From Methylococcus sp. EFPC2 (GTDB lineage: Bacteria > Pseudomonadota > Gammaproteobacteria > Methylococcales > Methylococcaceae): a stretch of DNA of 64,000 nt. This document shows positions 19,909 through 28,838 of the stretch, piece by piece. The stretch's first letter is position 1; the number at the start of each line of letters is the position of its first letter. The notes under the pieces were generated by a model. The model saw only the letters and a list, made by a program, of their open reading frames with translations, did no database searches and had not been told where the DNA came from. The stretch lies in assembly GCF_016925495.1 (NCBI RefSeq), contig NZ_CP070491.1:2542001-2606000 (forward strand), read 5' to 3'. The translations under genes were made by a program, and so were the position numbers.

Positions 19909-20562
19909 GCAGGAACCGGCAGCCATAAGGTCCGGCCGGCTGCACCGACGCCCGGTCGCGCCGCACCTGGCCACCTGCATTAGGCGAACGTGCCAAAACG
20001 ACGGTGCCGTCTTCGACCGCGCGGCGTACGACGCCCACCCCGGCCCGCGATCAGCCAGACCGATACTGGCACCAGTAAACAATAAATTTCGCATGCCTCG
20101 TTTGACCAGGACCGGAGCCTTGGTTTAGCGTTATATCTAACAAGAATTAACGAATCGACCGATAATCTGGCCCAGCTCAGGCACTCAGGACTAAACGAAG
20201 CCGTTTCAGGCCGTGACAACACCCAGAAAAGCTCTATAAAAAGCGCCATGACCGCAGTACGGCCGCGCCAGCCCCTGCTGAGCGGACGCTTCGGCACATT
20301 ATTCGATATATTTTATTTACTATAAAACTTAAAAACGATGAGTAACCCCGACCGCTGCTGGTGCAACGCCGCCGGCATCGCGCATGCGAAGCCATCGCGC
20401 CGGACGACACATACCGCCTGGCGCCCGACACGCCCGCATCACCCAGCGTTCCTAAGGGCCTTGCCTTGTTTCCTGCTCGGCGCTCGCAAATCAGCCACCC
20501 CGTCCGGCGTACGGCAAACCGCCGTTCGATTCGTTTCAACCACCAACACAGGAGTAAGCCGC
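19909..20562. other. Intergenic region before the VPLPA-CTERM island
   Basis: A 654-base gap without a convincing gene. Base composition becomes markedly AT-richer at about 20300-20340 (runs of T and A), a likely promoter zone for the following secreted protein. The frame that is open from 20338 up to the GTG at 20563 does not look coding (Arg/His/Pro-rich) and is left out. Confidence 0.45.
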
Positions 20563-21438
20563 GTGATTAAAGAGCCGTTCGTCCCTTCCGCCGCCGCTGT
20601 CGCGATCAGCATGGCCTTGGCCATCCCCGTCGATTCGGCATTAGCCGCTACGACCTTGAGCGTCCAGGCGACCGCCGACACTTTTCTGACCAGCTATACG
20701 CAGCAAGCCAACTCGGACATGTCCAGCTTCGGGGCGATGATGATCTCCTCCCCGCAGGCAGACCCGTTACAAGGCATTTCCGAAGTACGGACCATGGAGA
20801 ACCTGGTCTCTTACAATACGGCTACCATCAAGGCCGGTTTCGACGCCCAATACGGCGCCGGGAACTGGCACGTCACCGACGTGCAGATCAAGTGGTACAC
20901 CAACTTCGACATCCAGGGCGTACCGGCCAACAACAACCAGTTCAACGTGCCGCACGCGGGCTATTTCGGCATCTCCTACTTCGGCAACGACAGTTGGTTC
21001 GATCCCACCACAGCCGGCGCGACCGGTTTGACCGTGTCGAGCCCGAAAGTGACCTGGAACTCCGTATACGGCGGAGGCGCCTGGAGCAATCTGTTCACAG
21101 GCCAAACGTCGCTAGGGACTTTTTATTATCCGACCGGCACATTCAACGGCACCACGAGTTGCGCCGGGGAAATCTGTGCGCCCCGACTCTGGGATTTGAA
21201 CCTCGCCACGCCCCTGGTCGACGACATCCTAGCGGGCGGCTTCCTGTCCTTCCATAGCTATGCGGCGGACGATCAGGTCGTTTATCTGGTCAACCAGCTC
21301 ACCAAGCCTGACGCCCATCCTCAGATCTTCATTTCCGCCGCAGCCGGTCCCGCTCCGGTACCCGTACCGGCCGCCGCCTGGTTGTTCGCCAGCGCCTTGG
21401 CCTGGTTGAGCGTACTCGGTCGGCGCCGTGCGGCGTGA
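20563..21438 (+). CDS. VPLPA-CTERM secreted protein, family A copy 1
   Basis: A 291-residue exported protein. I choose a GTG start at 20563 because GGAG sits 8 bases upstream and it gives a signal peptide (IKEPFVPSAAAVAISMALAI, cleavage near DSALA) and a length equal to its paralogues. The C-terminus PVPVPAAAWLFASALAWL then GRRRAA is a VPLPA-CTERM sorting signal: motif, hydrophobic helix, basic tail. The domain between shares with the copies at 22292 and 23223 the blocks FGAMMIS, FDAQYGAGNWHVTD and YLVNQ. I do not recognise the family; the opening ATADTF...FGAMM resembles DNRLRE-type domains weakly. It is the most divergent of the three. It is probably cell-surface or matrix located. Confidence 0.8.
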   Translation: MIKEPFVPSAAAVAISMALAIPVDSALAATTLSVQATADTFLTSYTQQANSDMSSFGAMMISSPQADPLQGISEVRTMENLVSYNTATIKAGFDAQYGAGNWHVTDVQIKWYTNFDIQGVPANNNQFNVPHAGYFGISYFGNDSWFDPTTAGATGLTVSSPKVTWNSVYGGGAWSNLFTGQTSLGTFYYPTGTFNGTTSCAGEICAPRLWDLNLATPLVDDILAGGFLSFHSYAADDQVVYLVNQLTKPDAHPQIFISAAAGPAPVPVPAAAWLFASALAWLSVLGRRRAA

Positions 21439-21769
21439 ACCTGGAATACCGGATTGCCGCTCGGCGCCTCGCCCTTCCGTCCTCTGCTGGAAAGGGTGCC
21501 GACCGGCATATTCACAAGGAAAGTGGCCGAGCACCAGGGTGCGCTCGGGTAATAAACAACGGACGCACGCCGCACAGGGAAGCGCTGCGGCAAATCGCCG
21601 GGATGCGCGGTTTGCATCGGAGACACCGGCCAGGTGACTGCACGGAAGATTCGGCGCTGGTGAGTTACGGGAAGAACGCATCAGCCCACTCGAATTTCAA
21701 GAACGTTAAAGGCCGATCCGATAGCCCGGGTTCAAACATCTTCATTCACATCATCAGGAGGTAGCGACG
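21439..21769. other. Intergenic region between family A copy 1 and the globin gene
   Basis: A 331-base gap. No gene or clear terminator is seen. It ends with a strong ribosome binding site, AGGAGG, 8 bases before the globin start. Confidence 0.45.
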
Positions 21770-22177
21770 ATGAACTCGGAAGACGACGCGCTCAGCGAGC
21801 AACATATCGCCGACTTGGTCCGCCGCTTTTACGAGCGGGCCATGGCCGACGACAGCCTGCGCCCTATCTTCGAAGCGGCGATACACGACTGGGAGATGCA
21901 CCACCGCGTGGTCGAGGATTTCTGGTCGCGCACCTTGCTGAACACCGACTGTTACCGCGGTTCGCCCTATTCCCTGCACGCCCGCCTGCCCATCCGTCCC
22001 GAACACTTCGACCGCTGGCTCGCCTTGTTCAGGGAAACGGCCCTGGAAGTGCTCCCGGCCGCGGCAGCCGAGAGGGCCATCGCCAAGACGGAACACATGG
22101 CCGAAGCCTTCAAGGCCGGCATGTTTCACGGCTACGACATTCCTCCCGGACCGCCCCTCGCCTATCCCGCCCTGTAA
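21770..22177 (+). CDS. Group III truncated haemoglobin
   Basis: A 135-residue haem protein of the trHb3 (group P) class. Recognisable features are LVRRFYERAMADDSLRPIF in the A-B helix region, IHDWEMHHRVVEDFWSRTLL in the E helix with the HxxVVEDFW pattern, LPIRPEHFDRWLALF with the proximal-side histidine, and the C-terminal MFHGYDIPPGPPL. Truncated globins of this class handle NO, O2 or peroxide chemistry in the cytoplasm. The protein has no signal peptide. It begins after AGGAGG and is inserted between two members of a secreted-protein family, which is unexpected. Whether it is functionally linked to the nearby di-haem cytochrome is unknown. Confidence 0.9.
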   Translation: MNSEDDALSEQHIADLVRRFYERAMADDSLRPIFEAAIHDWEMHHRVVEDFWSRTLLNTDCYRGSPYSLHARLPIRPEHFDRWLALFRETALEVLPAAAAERAIAKTEHMAEAFKAGMFHGYDIPPGPPLAYPAL

Positions 22178-22291
22178 GCGGATAGGGTTAGCCGGGAATT
22201 GAACGAGCGGCTTCATGCGCTCCATGGATTAAAACGTCTCTTGCTCCGGGTTTCGGCAAAGGCGGACACACAAAAACCTAAAGGGCACTTC

Positions 22292-23176
22292 ATGTATAAA
22301 ACACGACTCTCGCACTCCGCGCTTGCCGCTGTCGTTGCCATGGCATCGATCTTCCATTCGCATCATGCCAAGGCCGACACCACGCTGAGCGTCTATTCCG
22401 TGGCCGATACCTATCTGAACAGCGACCCGACTTATGCCGGCAGGGATTTATCCAATTTCGGCGCGATGATGATTTCGGCCCATCTTCCTGACCCCGCCCA
22501 AGGCATCAATTACTCCAGGACCATGGACTTGCTTGTGGCTTACGATGCCTCGTCCGTCAAAGCCGGCTTCGATACCCGGTTTGGCGCCGGAAACTGGCAC
22601 GTGACCGACGCCCAGGTCAAATGGTTCTCCAGCAACGATATCCTCGGCATACCCACCAATAACCCGCGCTACAACGTACCCGCGGCCGGCGCCTTCAATA
22701 TTTCCCTGCTGGCGAATAATGGCTGGTTCGACGCGGCGGCGGCCGGAGGACCTGGCCTGGCCAATACCGACTTGAATTGGAACAGCGTATACGGCCCGGG
22801 CGGCGCTTACCGCGGACTGCTGAACGGCGCCCAGACCTTGGGCACCTATTTATATACCGGCGGAACGTTCAACAGCGCGAACAAATGCGTCGTCGACGTC
22901 TGCGACTCCCGGTTCTGGGACTTGGGCGACAACGCTCGCCTGTTCGACACCGTGACCAACGGCGGAACGGTTTCGCTGTTCGGCTCTGCGGCCGACGCCA
23001 ACGTCGTTTACCTGGTGAACCAGCGCGGCGCCGCCGGCGCCCTTCCTCAGTTATTCGTCAGCGCAGCCGCCAACGCCTCCCCAGTGCCGCTGCCGGCCGC
23101 GATCCTGCTTTTCCCCGGCGCTGCCCTCCCCCTGCTGGGTCTCTCATTTAGATATCGAAATCTGGCGAGCCGCTGA
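22292..23176 (+). CDS. VPLPA-CTERM secreted protein, family A copy 2
   Basis: A 294-residue exported protein. The start at 22292 (MYKTRLSHSALAAVVAMASI) gives a signal peptide ending near HHAKA; the frame open upstream is not conserved. The C-terminus SPVPLPAAILLFPGAALPLL then RYRNLASR is the sorting signal. It aligns end to end with the copy at 23223 at roughly two-thirds identity by eye: TYAGRD, FGAM, DPxQGINY, GAGNWHVTD, VPAAGAFNISLLANN, RFWDLGDN, LFGSAAD. The paired cysteines in CVVDVC suggest a disulfide. The family is unrecognised. The pair evidently arose by tandem duplication. Confidence 0.82.
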   Translation: MYKTRLSHSALAAVVAMASIFHSHHAKADTTLSVYSVADTYLNSDPTYAGRDLSNFGAMMISAHLPDPAQGINYSRTMDLLVAYDASSVKAGFDTRFGAGNWHVTDAQVKWFSSNDILGIPTNNPRYNVPAAGAFNISLLANNGWFDAAAAGGPGLANTDLNWNSVYGPGGAYRGLLNGAQTLGTYLYTGGTFNSANKCVVDVCDSRFWDLGDNARLFDTVTNGGTVSLFGSAADANVVYLVNQRGAAGALPQLFVSAAANASPVPLPAAILLFPGAALPLLGLSFRYRNLASR

Positions 23177-23222
23177 ATCCAAACCGGAACCGCGACCTGA
23201 TTACCCATCCAAGAGATAATCC

Positions 23223-24098
23223 ATGAGCAAACCCTATTTCACGAAATGTGCGCTCGTCTCGGCATTGGCAAGCCAGCCGGCGGCGGTATGGGCCGACGCC
23301 ACGCTGAGCATCGAGGCCGTGGCCGATACCTTTATTTCCAGCGACCCGACCTATGCCGGCCGCGACATGTCGGCATTCGGCGCCATGCAGATTTCGGCGA
23401 ACCTGCCCGACCCCATCCAGGGCATAAACTACCCGAGGACGCTGGATCTGCTGGTGGCCTACGACACAGCCGCCCTCAAGTCGGGATTCGATGCCCAATA
23501 TGGCGCCGGCAACTGGCATGTGACCGACGTCCAGGTCAAGTGGTACACCAATTTCGACATACCGGGCATACCGGCCCACAACCCGCAGTTCAATGTTCCC
23601 GCCGCCGGCGCCTTCAATATTTCCTTGCTGGCAAATAACACCTGGTTCGACGCCGCAACGGCCGGAGCCCTGGGTTTGGCGAATCCCGACCTCAGCTGGA
23701 ATTCGGTATTCGGCACCGGCGGGAAATACGGCACCCTGCTGGACGACCTGCAGACCCTGGGCACTTTCCATTACACCGGAGGCAGTTTCAACGGCACCAA
23801 CAATTGCAGTAACGATGTCTGTGCGCCGCGATTCTGGGATTTGGGTGACAACACCCGTCTGTTCGACACCGTGACCACGGGCGGCATCGTTAGCCTGTTC
23901 GGTTCCGCGGCCGACGACCAGGTCACCTATCTGGTCAATCAGATCACCAAACCCGGCGGTCACTCGCAGCTATTCGTCAGCGCGGCGGCAGGAAGCACGG
24001 CCGTGCCGGTACCCGCGGCGGCCTGGCTGTTCCTCAGCGCCGGCCTGTTCCTGCTGCGGCTGTCGACGGGAAGAGCCGGATCGGCGCAACCGATCTGA
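23223..24098 (+). CDS. VPLPA-CTERM secreted protein, family A copy 3
   Basis: A 291-residue paralogue of the preceding gene, 46 bases downstream. The N-terminal signal peptide (MSKPYFTKCALVSALASQPA, cleavage near VWADA) is short. The C-terminus TAVPVPAAAWLFLSAGLFLL then TGRAGSAQPI is a VPLPA-CTERM signal, although its tail is less basic than usual. It shares all blocks of copies 1 and 2, including the Cys pair in CSNDVC and the segment YTNFDIPGIPAHNPQFN, closer to copy 1 there. The three copies thus look like a recombining tandem set. The gene ends 19 bases before the di-haem cytochrome gene, suggesting co-transcription. Confidence 0.82.
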   Translation: MSKPYFTKCALVSALASQPAAVWADATLSIEAVADTFISSDPTYAGRDMSAFGAMQISANLPDPIQGINYPRTLDLLVAYDTAALKSGFDAQYGAGNWHVTDVQVKWYTNFDIPGIPAHNPQFNVPAAGAFNISLLANNTWFDAATAGALGLANPDLSWNSVFGTGGKYGTLLDDLQTLGTFHYTGGSFNGTNNCSNDVCAPRFWDLGDNTRLFDTVTTGGIVSLFGSAADDQVTYLVNQITKPGGHSQLFVSAAAGSTAVPVPAAAWLFLSAGLFLLRLSTGRAGSAQPI

Positions 24099-24117
24099 AC
24101 CCGCAGACGAGGCAAGC

Positions 24118-26388
24118 ATGCGTACTCTGGTTAAGCTGATACTGGCCGGCGGCTTGCTGGCGGCGCAAACGGCGGGCGCCATAGGCCCGGTGCCGGTGTC
24201 CCTGCGCGGCGTTCCCGCCCCCCCGGTTCCGGGGCTGGCCGACGGAGCCGACCCCATCGTCGTCGACAAGGGTGCCGCGATCGCCCTGGGCAAGGCCTTG
24301 TTCTGGGACACCAACGTGGGCAGCGACGGACAGGCATGCGCCTCCTGCCATTTTCACGCCGGCGTCGATAGCCGGATCAAGAACCAGATCAACCCAGGCC
24401 AGAACGGCATCGACGCCGGCGGCCAGGCATTCGACATACTCCCTTCGGGTGGAGGCGGACCCAACCATGTCCTGCGTCCGGAGGATTTCCCCCTCCATCA
24501 GTTCAGCGATCCCGCCAGCAATGCCAGTCCGGTGGTCTACAGCACCGACGACGTGGTGGGATCGGCCGGCTCATTCGGTGGCCGCTACAAAGCGGTTACA
24601 CCTTTCAGCGGCACCAGCGACCTGTGCTCGCGCAGCGCCGATGAAGTCTTCAATGTCAATCACATCGGCGTCCGTAAAGTCACGGCCAGAAACGCCCCCA
24701 CCGTCATCAACGCCGTGTTCAACCACCGCAATTTCTGGGACGGCCGCGCCAACAACATCTTCAACGGCAGCAGCCCTTGGGGAGAGCGGGATCCCGATGC
24801 CGGCGTGTGGGTGAAAACTGCTGCCGGGACCGTGGCGAGGCAAAGACTGCACCTGATCAACTCCTCCCTGGCCTCGCAGGCGCTTGCCCCGCCGGTCAAG
24901 GGTGACACCGAAATGGGCTGCGCGGGCAGAATCTGGCCCGACATCGGCCGCAAACTGTTATTGCGCCAGCCCTTACAATACCAGCAGGTCCACCCCCGAG
25001 ACAGCGTGCTGGGACCTTACAGTCTGAGCACCGGCGGCCAGCCGAAACCGGGTTTGAATACCCTCTACAGGAGCCTGATGACCCAGGCGTTCAACCCGAA
25101 ATACTGGGCTTATGGCGGTATCGGCCCATTCGGGGCTCCGGCCGGCGGCGGCATCCCCTACAACCAGATGGAAGCCAATTTCGCGCTGTTTTTCGGCATC
25201 GCCATCCAGCTCTACGAATCGACGCTCGTGTCCGACCAGTCGCCATTCGATCTGAGCCCCATCGACGCAAACATGAAGCCCACCTGGAGCAATATCGTCG
25301 GCGAGACGCCGGAACAGACGGCCGCCCTGGCCGCCTCGCTCAAGAACGGCGTCAATCTGTTCATCGAAAACCACTGCAACCTTTGCCACGCGGGGCCCAC
25401 CCTGACGCTGGCGGCGGTGACCACCAACGCCTCCCTGCTGACACCGAACCAGGGCCGCACTTTCGGTCCCCCGGCCACCCCGATCGCCTACGGCCCGAAT
25501 GCCTTCGGCCCCTTCGGCGCCGCCGCCAGAGCCGGGCTGACGCAATACGGCAATACCGTGACGCGCGACACCAACATCCGGCAGTTGCCCAAACTCATGG
25601 ACCTGGGCTATGCGAACATCGGTGCCGCCGAAGCCGACGCGGATGCCGGCTTGGACGGCACGGACGACTTCGGCCATCCCCTGTCCTACAGCGCGCAGTA
25701 TGTCGAATACCTGCTGGGAAACCCGGCGAGCATTGTCGATCCCGGCGTGGACCGCATCCGCGCCTGCGATTTCATCAGTCCGCTGGCCTACAACTTTCAA
25801 CTTAGCCTGCCCTATTACTTTCTACCCGGCGATGGGCTGGTTGCCGACGGCAGCCGCGAGGGCGTATTGCGCAATCAGGATTGCATCAATCCCGTGACGG
25901 CCTATGTGCCGACCACGGCCGCGGCACAGGCCAATCTGGCCGGCCCGAAAATGGCACTGGCAACCCACGGGGCTTTCAAGATACCGACCCTGCGCAACAT
26001 CGAGCTGACTGGTCCTTACATGCACAACGGCGGCATGGCGAGCTTGCGTCAAGTCGTCGAGTTTTATGGCCGACACGGCAATTTCACCAGCGATACGCTG
26101 CACTTTCATCTCGGCAGCTTTTCCACTTTGCTGAGTTCGAGCCAGAACAGCACCGACCTGATCAATTTTCTGTTGGCGCTAACGGATGAACGGGTGAGAT
26201 ACCAGCGAGCGCCGTTCGATCATCCGCAATTGACCGTGCCTCACGGGCAAGTAGGCGACGAAGCGCGAGTGAGCGGCGGTAATCCGCTTAATCCCGGTTT
26301 GGGCCTAGATCAGAGCCTGGCGATACCCGCCGTGGGCGCCGAGGGGTCGAACACGCCGATTTCCGCCTTCCTATCGGCTACCCCCTAG
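24118..26388 (+). CDS. Large di-haem cytochrome c peroxidase-like protein
   Basis: A 756-residue exported c-type cytochrome with a signal peptide (residues 1-21). There are two CxxCH motifs: CASCH (C74, C77, H78) and CNLCH (C420, C423, H424). Blocks of the CcpA/MauG superfamily are present: ALGKALFWDTNVGSDG before haem 1, APTVINAVFNHRNFWDGRA, and KIPTLRNIELTGPYMHNGGM (residues about 621-640), whose M635 is a candidate haem ligand. At over twice the usual 330-400 residues, it has long insertions around and between the haem regions. It has no VPLPA signal. It lies 19 bases after a VPLPA-CTERM gene, so a role acting on those proteins, or extracellular electron transfer or peroxide removal, is possible. 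Substrate unknown. Confidence 0.85.
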   Translation: MRTLVKLILAGGLLAAQTAGAIGPVPVSLRGVPAPPVPGLADGADPIVVDKGAAIALGKALFWDTNVGSDGQACASCHFHAGVDSRIKNQINPGQNGIDAGGQAFDILPSGGGGPNHVLRPEDFPLHQFSDPASNASPVVYSTDDVVGSAGSFGGRYKAVTPFSGTSDLCSRSADEVFNVNHIGVRKVTARNAPTVINAVFNHRNFWDGRANNIFNGSSPWGERDPDAGVWVKTAAGTVARQRLHLINSSLASQALAPPVKGDTEMGCAGRIWPDIGRKLLLRQPLQYQQVHPRDSVLGPYSLSTGGQPKPGLNTLYRSLMTQAFNPKYWAYGGIGPFGAPAGGGIPYNQMEANFALFFGIAIQLYESTLVSDQSPFDLSPIDANMKPTWSNIVGETPEQTAALAASLKNGVNLFIENHCNLCHAGPTLTLAAVTTNASLLTPNQGRTFGPPATPIAYGPNAFGPFGAAARAGLTQYGNTVTRDTNIRQLPKLMDLGYANIGAAEADADAGLDGTDDFGHPLSYSAQYVEYLLGNPASIVDPGVDRIRACDFISPLAYNFQLSLPYYFLPGDGLVADGSREGVLRNQDCINPVTAYVPTTAAAQANLAGPKMALATHGAFKIPTLRNIELTGPYMHNGGMASLRQVVEFYGRHGNFTSDTLHFHLGSFSTLLSSSQNSTDLINFLLALTDERVRYQRAPFDHPQLTVPHGQVGDEARVSGGNPLNPGLGLDQSLAIPAVGAEGSNTPISAFLSATP

Positions 26389-26444
26389 CCCGGGATACCG
26401 CCGATGCCGAGGAAAAAATCAACACTCGCATAGGGATCGCCCCG

Positions 26445-27251
26445 ATGAATCTACCCGGCAAAACCATGAGCCCAAACTTCAGCCAGCACCTTCTAACCGG
26501 CGTGGTATTAGCGGCCAATCTGGCTGTGATCGCCCCCGCCGCCTGTGCCGATACCCGCTACGACAGTTCCGCGGCGCTCGGCTTTACGATCGACGGTATC
26601 GCCAGTTCCAATCCGGACAATGCCGATGATCTGACCGGCCTTACGCTTACGGCGTCATTTGTGCCGGCGGTCGATCCGGACAGTTTCTACGCTGATAGCA
26701 GCGGCGACGGCGTCTATCGGGTCGATAATCCGAAACTCGCGCTTACCTTTCCGGAGAACCGGCGTTTCGCCGGCACATTCGCCGTGAGTGGTAACTCCCC
26801 GCTCCATGGCTCCGTGAATAGCTTGCATACCGGCCATTTCGTCTTTTCTTTCAGCAATGACGGACCTTACCGCTATACGCTCAACGCCACCCTGGATTAT
26901 TCGCTGCATGCCTCAGCGGTCGGCGCATATGCCAATAGTTTCATCCTCTTGGACTATTGGAACAGTATCGACGAGGGCGCAGGGATGGATTATTCGGGCG
27001 CGGGCACTTATATCGGTCATGCCAACGATAGCCATACCACCTCCGGGTCGTTCGTCTGGGCGTTCGCGCTCGATCCTGGCGCCGACGCGCGCTTCGTCGC
27101 TCGAACGGCCATCCAGTCTTCCCTGGATTCCACCCCTATCGTGCCGATACCGGCTTCCCTCTGGCTTTTTATCGGCGCATCTCTGGGCTTGACGAACCTC
27201 AGGAAACTGATAGTCGCAATGGACTCCTTTGGACGGGTTCCACCGACTTAA
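26445..27251 (+). CDS. VPLPA-CTERM-like secreted protein, singleton
   Basis: A 268-residue exported protein with a signal peptide in the first about 36 residues (ending AACADT). A VPIPASLWLFIGASLGL segment near residue 230 is followed by a basic stretch (NLRKL) and then by an extra about 16 residues (IVAMDSFGRVPPT), an unusually long tail for this signal. The central region is rich in Ser, Asp and aromatic residues, predicted beta, with no similarity by eye to the other families here. Start choice: ATG at 26445 or the internal methionine at 26466. Unknown function; probably co-directional with the cytochrome gene 56 bases upstream. Confidence 0.7.
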   Translation: MNLPGKTMSPNFSQHLLTGVVLAANLAVIAPAACADTRYDSSAALGFTIDGIASSNPDNADDLTGLTLTASFVPAVDPDSFYADSSGDGVYRVDNPKLALTFPENRRFAGTFAVSGNSPLHGSVNSLHTGHFVFSFSNDGPYRYTLNATLDYSLHASAVGAYANSFILLDYWNSIDEGAGMDYSGAGTYIGHANDSHTTSGSFVWAFALDPGADARFVARTAIQSSLDSTPIVPIPASLWLFIGASLGLTNLRKLIVAMDSFGRVPPT

Positions 27252-27331
27252 TCTGAGAGCGGCAAACGTCGTGGCATCTCGTGTGACCGGCAGGAATAGG
27301 TGGGTTCGCAGCCTACAGGAACATGGGGCAG

Positions 27332-27367
27332 AAAAAAGGCCGACCCGGTTTCCCAAGTCGGCCTTTA
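27332..27367 (-). terminator. Rho-independent terminator of the molbindin gene
   Basis: A 10-base-pair perfect stem, AAAGGCCGAC (27335-27344) and GTCGGCCTTT (27357-27366), with a 12-base loop. Read on the minus strand it runs into a T-tract, closing the 27388-27597 gene. It may also stop readthrough from the plus-strand gene at 26445. Confidence 0.85.
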
Positions 27368-27387
27368 TCAATCCGGAAGAAACTTTA

Positions 27388-27597
27388 TCAGTCCACGCCA
27401 ATAATGACGTTGGGCGCCTTGACGATGGCATAGGCAGTACCACCTACTTTCAGCCCGAGGCTTTCGGCGGACGTCTTGGTTATGATCGAAGCGATTTCGA
27501 CACCGGGAGACAGTTCGAGAATCACCTCGGTATCCACGGCTCCTGGGGTCACTTGTTTTACAGTGCCTTTGAGGACGTTACGGGCGCTGAGCTTCAT
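27388..27597 (-). CDS. Molbindin-type TOBE domain protein
   Basis: A 69-residue single Mop/TOBE domain, beginning MKLSARNVLKGTVKQVTPGA, with the conserved SAESLGLKVGGTAYAIVKA. Such proteins assemble into hexamers that bind molybdate or tungstate oxyanions in the cytoplasm and act as stores or buffers. The length matches classical Mop proteins. A strong GAGGAGGT ribosome binding site precedes the ATG and a clean terminator follows, so it is expressed alone. It connects with moaA and the MOSC gene as evidence of molybdenum use, and stands out as a cytoplasmic housekeeping gene inside the secreted-protein island. Confidence 0.93.
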   Translation of the reverse strand: MKLSARNVLKGTVKQVTPGAVDTEVILELSPGVEIASIITKTSAESLGLKVGGTAYAIVKAPNVIIGVD

Positions 27598-27846
27598 CAG
27601 AATACCTCCTCGATACGGTCGTTACAGGAAGGTTACTTTTATACGCTTTCACCACCCCGCGTTCCAGTAACATCGATCTCAGAAGCACCGGCGAACCGGA
27701 AAAACATTTATCGCGACGCTGTTTTGATGAGCGTCATACGGACTGCCGAGCTCTAGTCGCAGGAAACGCATCAACCATAGGCTTTACCGCTAATTGCACA
27801 CAGCGAATTTGAATTATGAAGGCGAACTTATTGGTACGGAGACCTC

Positions 27847-28650
27847 ATGAGCAGATGTAGCCGTACCTCCCTGGGGTTAATCGCCGGATTGCTGATCGGT
27901 GCCCTGGGTGGTTTGATTGGTTTGGGTGGGGCCGAATTCCGTCTGCCGGTATTGGTCGGCATGTTCAGGCTGCCAACCTTGGAAGCGGTCATCCTCAACA
28001 AAGCCATGAGCCTGGTCGTCGTCGCGGCGGCATTGGTTTTTCGGGCCAAGGCCATCTCCCTCGATCAACAACTCGCTCATATCGATGTGAGCTTGAACCT
28101 GCTCGCCGGCAGCCTGGTCGGGGCATGGTGGGCGGCTGGGCACGCCATTAAAATGTCGCGGCTGTGGCTCGACCGCTGCATCATGGTGTTATTGGCAGGC
28201 TTGGCTATCGTGATGTTATCGGAGGCCTGGTTCGACTTGCACAACGGCTCAGCGCCCATATTTCCGGATAGCACCACACAATTCTTGGCGGGAGTCCTCG
28301 CCGGCGTCGGCATCGGCATCGTGGCGGCCTTGCTGGGAGTAGCGGGTGGGGAGCTGCTGATTCCCACCATCGTTTTGCTCTATGGGCTGGATGTCAAACT
28401 GGCGGGTAGCCTTTCCTTGACCGTCAGTCTCCCGACCATGCTGGTGGGTTTTGCCCGCTATACCCGCTCCGATGCCTTCCTCGTCTTGCACCATGAGCAA
28501 ACGCTGTTCCTCTCGATGGTGGCGGGTTCGATCCTGGGAGCGGCCATAGGTGGTCTGCTGTTGGGCCTGCTGCCGACGAACCTGCTGTTGACCTTGCTCG
28601 GCCTGATCTTGCTGATTTCCGCACTGAAAACGTTTCAGCACAGGCATTGA
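27847..28650 (+). CDS. TauE/SafE family sulfite/anion exporter
   Basis: A 267-residue inner-membrane protein with eight predicted helices arranged as two repeats. The duplicated glycine-rich motifs are GALGGLIGLGGAEFRLPVL (residues about 19-37) and GIVAALLGVAGGELLIPTIV (residues about 158-177), diagnostic of TauE/SafE. The family exports sulfite, sulfoacetate and related organic anions. No sulfonate gene is next to it, so the substrate is open. It is divergent from molbindin over about 250 bases and may share regulation with it. GGAG 7 bases before ATG supports the start. Confidence 0.9.
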   Translation: MSRCSRTSLGLIAGLLIGALGGLIGLGGAEFRLPVLVGMFRLPTLEAVILNKAMSLVVVAAALVFRAKAISLDQQLAHIDVSLNLLAGSLVGAWWAAGHAIKMSRLWLDRCIMVLLAGLAIVMLSEAWFDLHNGSAPIFPDSTTQFLAGVLAGVGIGIVAALLGVAGGELLIPTIVLLYGLDVKLAGSLSLTVSLPTMLVGFARYTRSDAFLVLHHEQTLFLSMVAGSILGAAIGGLLLGLLPTNLLLTLLGLILLISALKTFQHRH

Positions 28651-28781
28651 TCGGCTCGTATTTCCTCATGCTCTTGGACGACGCCGAACTGGACTTCGTC
28701 AGCATCGTGGCAGTTCTGCCGCGACTCATGGCCGCCGGGCTGGAGGCGCCCATCCACCGGACCGGAAAATTCATCTGGTGA
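28647..28781 (+). pseudogene. Possible gene remnant overlapping the TauE stop
   Basis: A frame of 44 codons beginning with TTG at 28647 (or ATG at 28668) and overlapping the TauE/SafE stop by 4 bases. It encodes LDDAELDFVSIVAVLPRLMA followed by AGLEAPIHRTGKFIW. Composition and coupling look coding, but I recognise no family and no Shine-Dalgarno sequence is evident for the ATG. It may be a small coupled gene or the end of a deleted one. Confidence 0.3.
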
Positions 28782-28838
28782 CAAAGTCAGGAAGTCTCGG
28801 CGAGGCAAGGCCCATGTTTGTCGGATGCAGGGTGAGGT

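Noticed and set aside
20338-20562. N-terminal extension of family A copy 1
   Set aside because: The extension is Arg/His/Pro-rich, lies before the signal peptide and lacks a ribosome binding site; the GTG at 20563 has one and gives the length of the paralogues.
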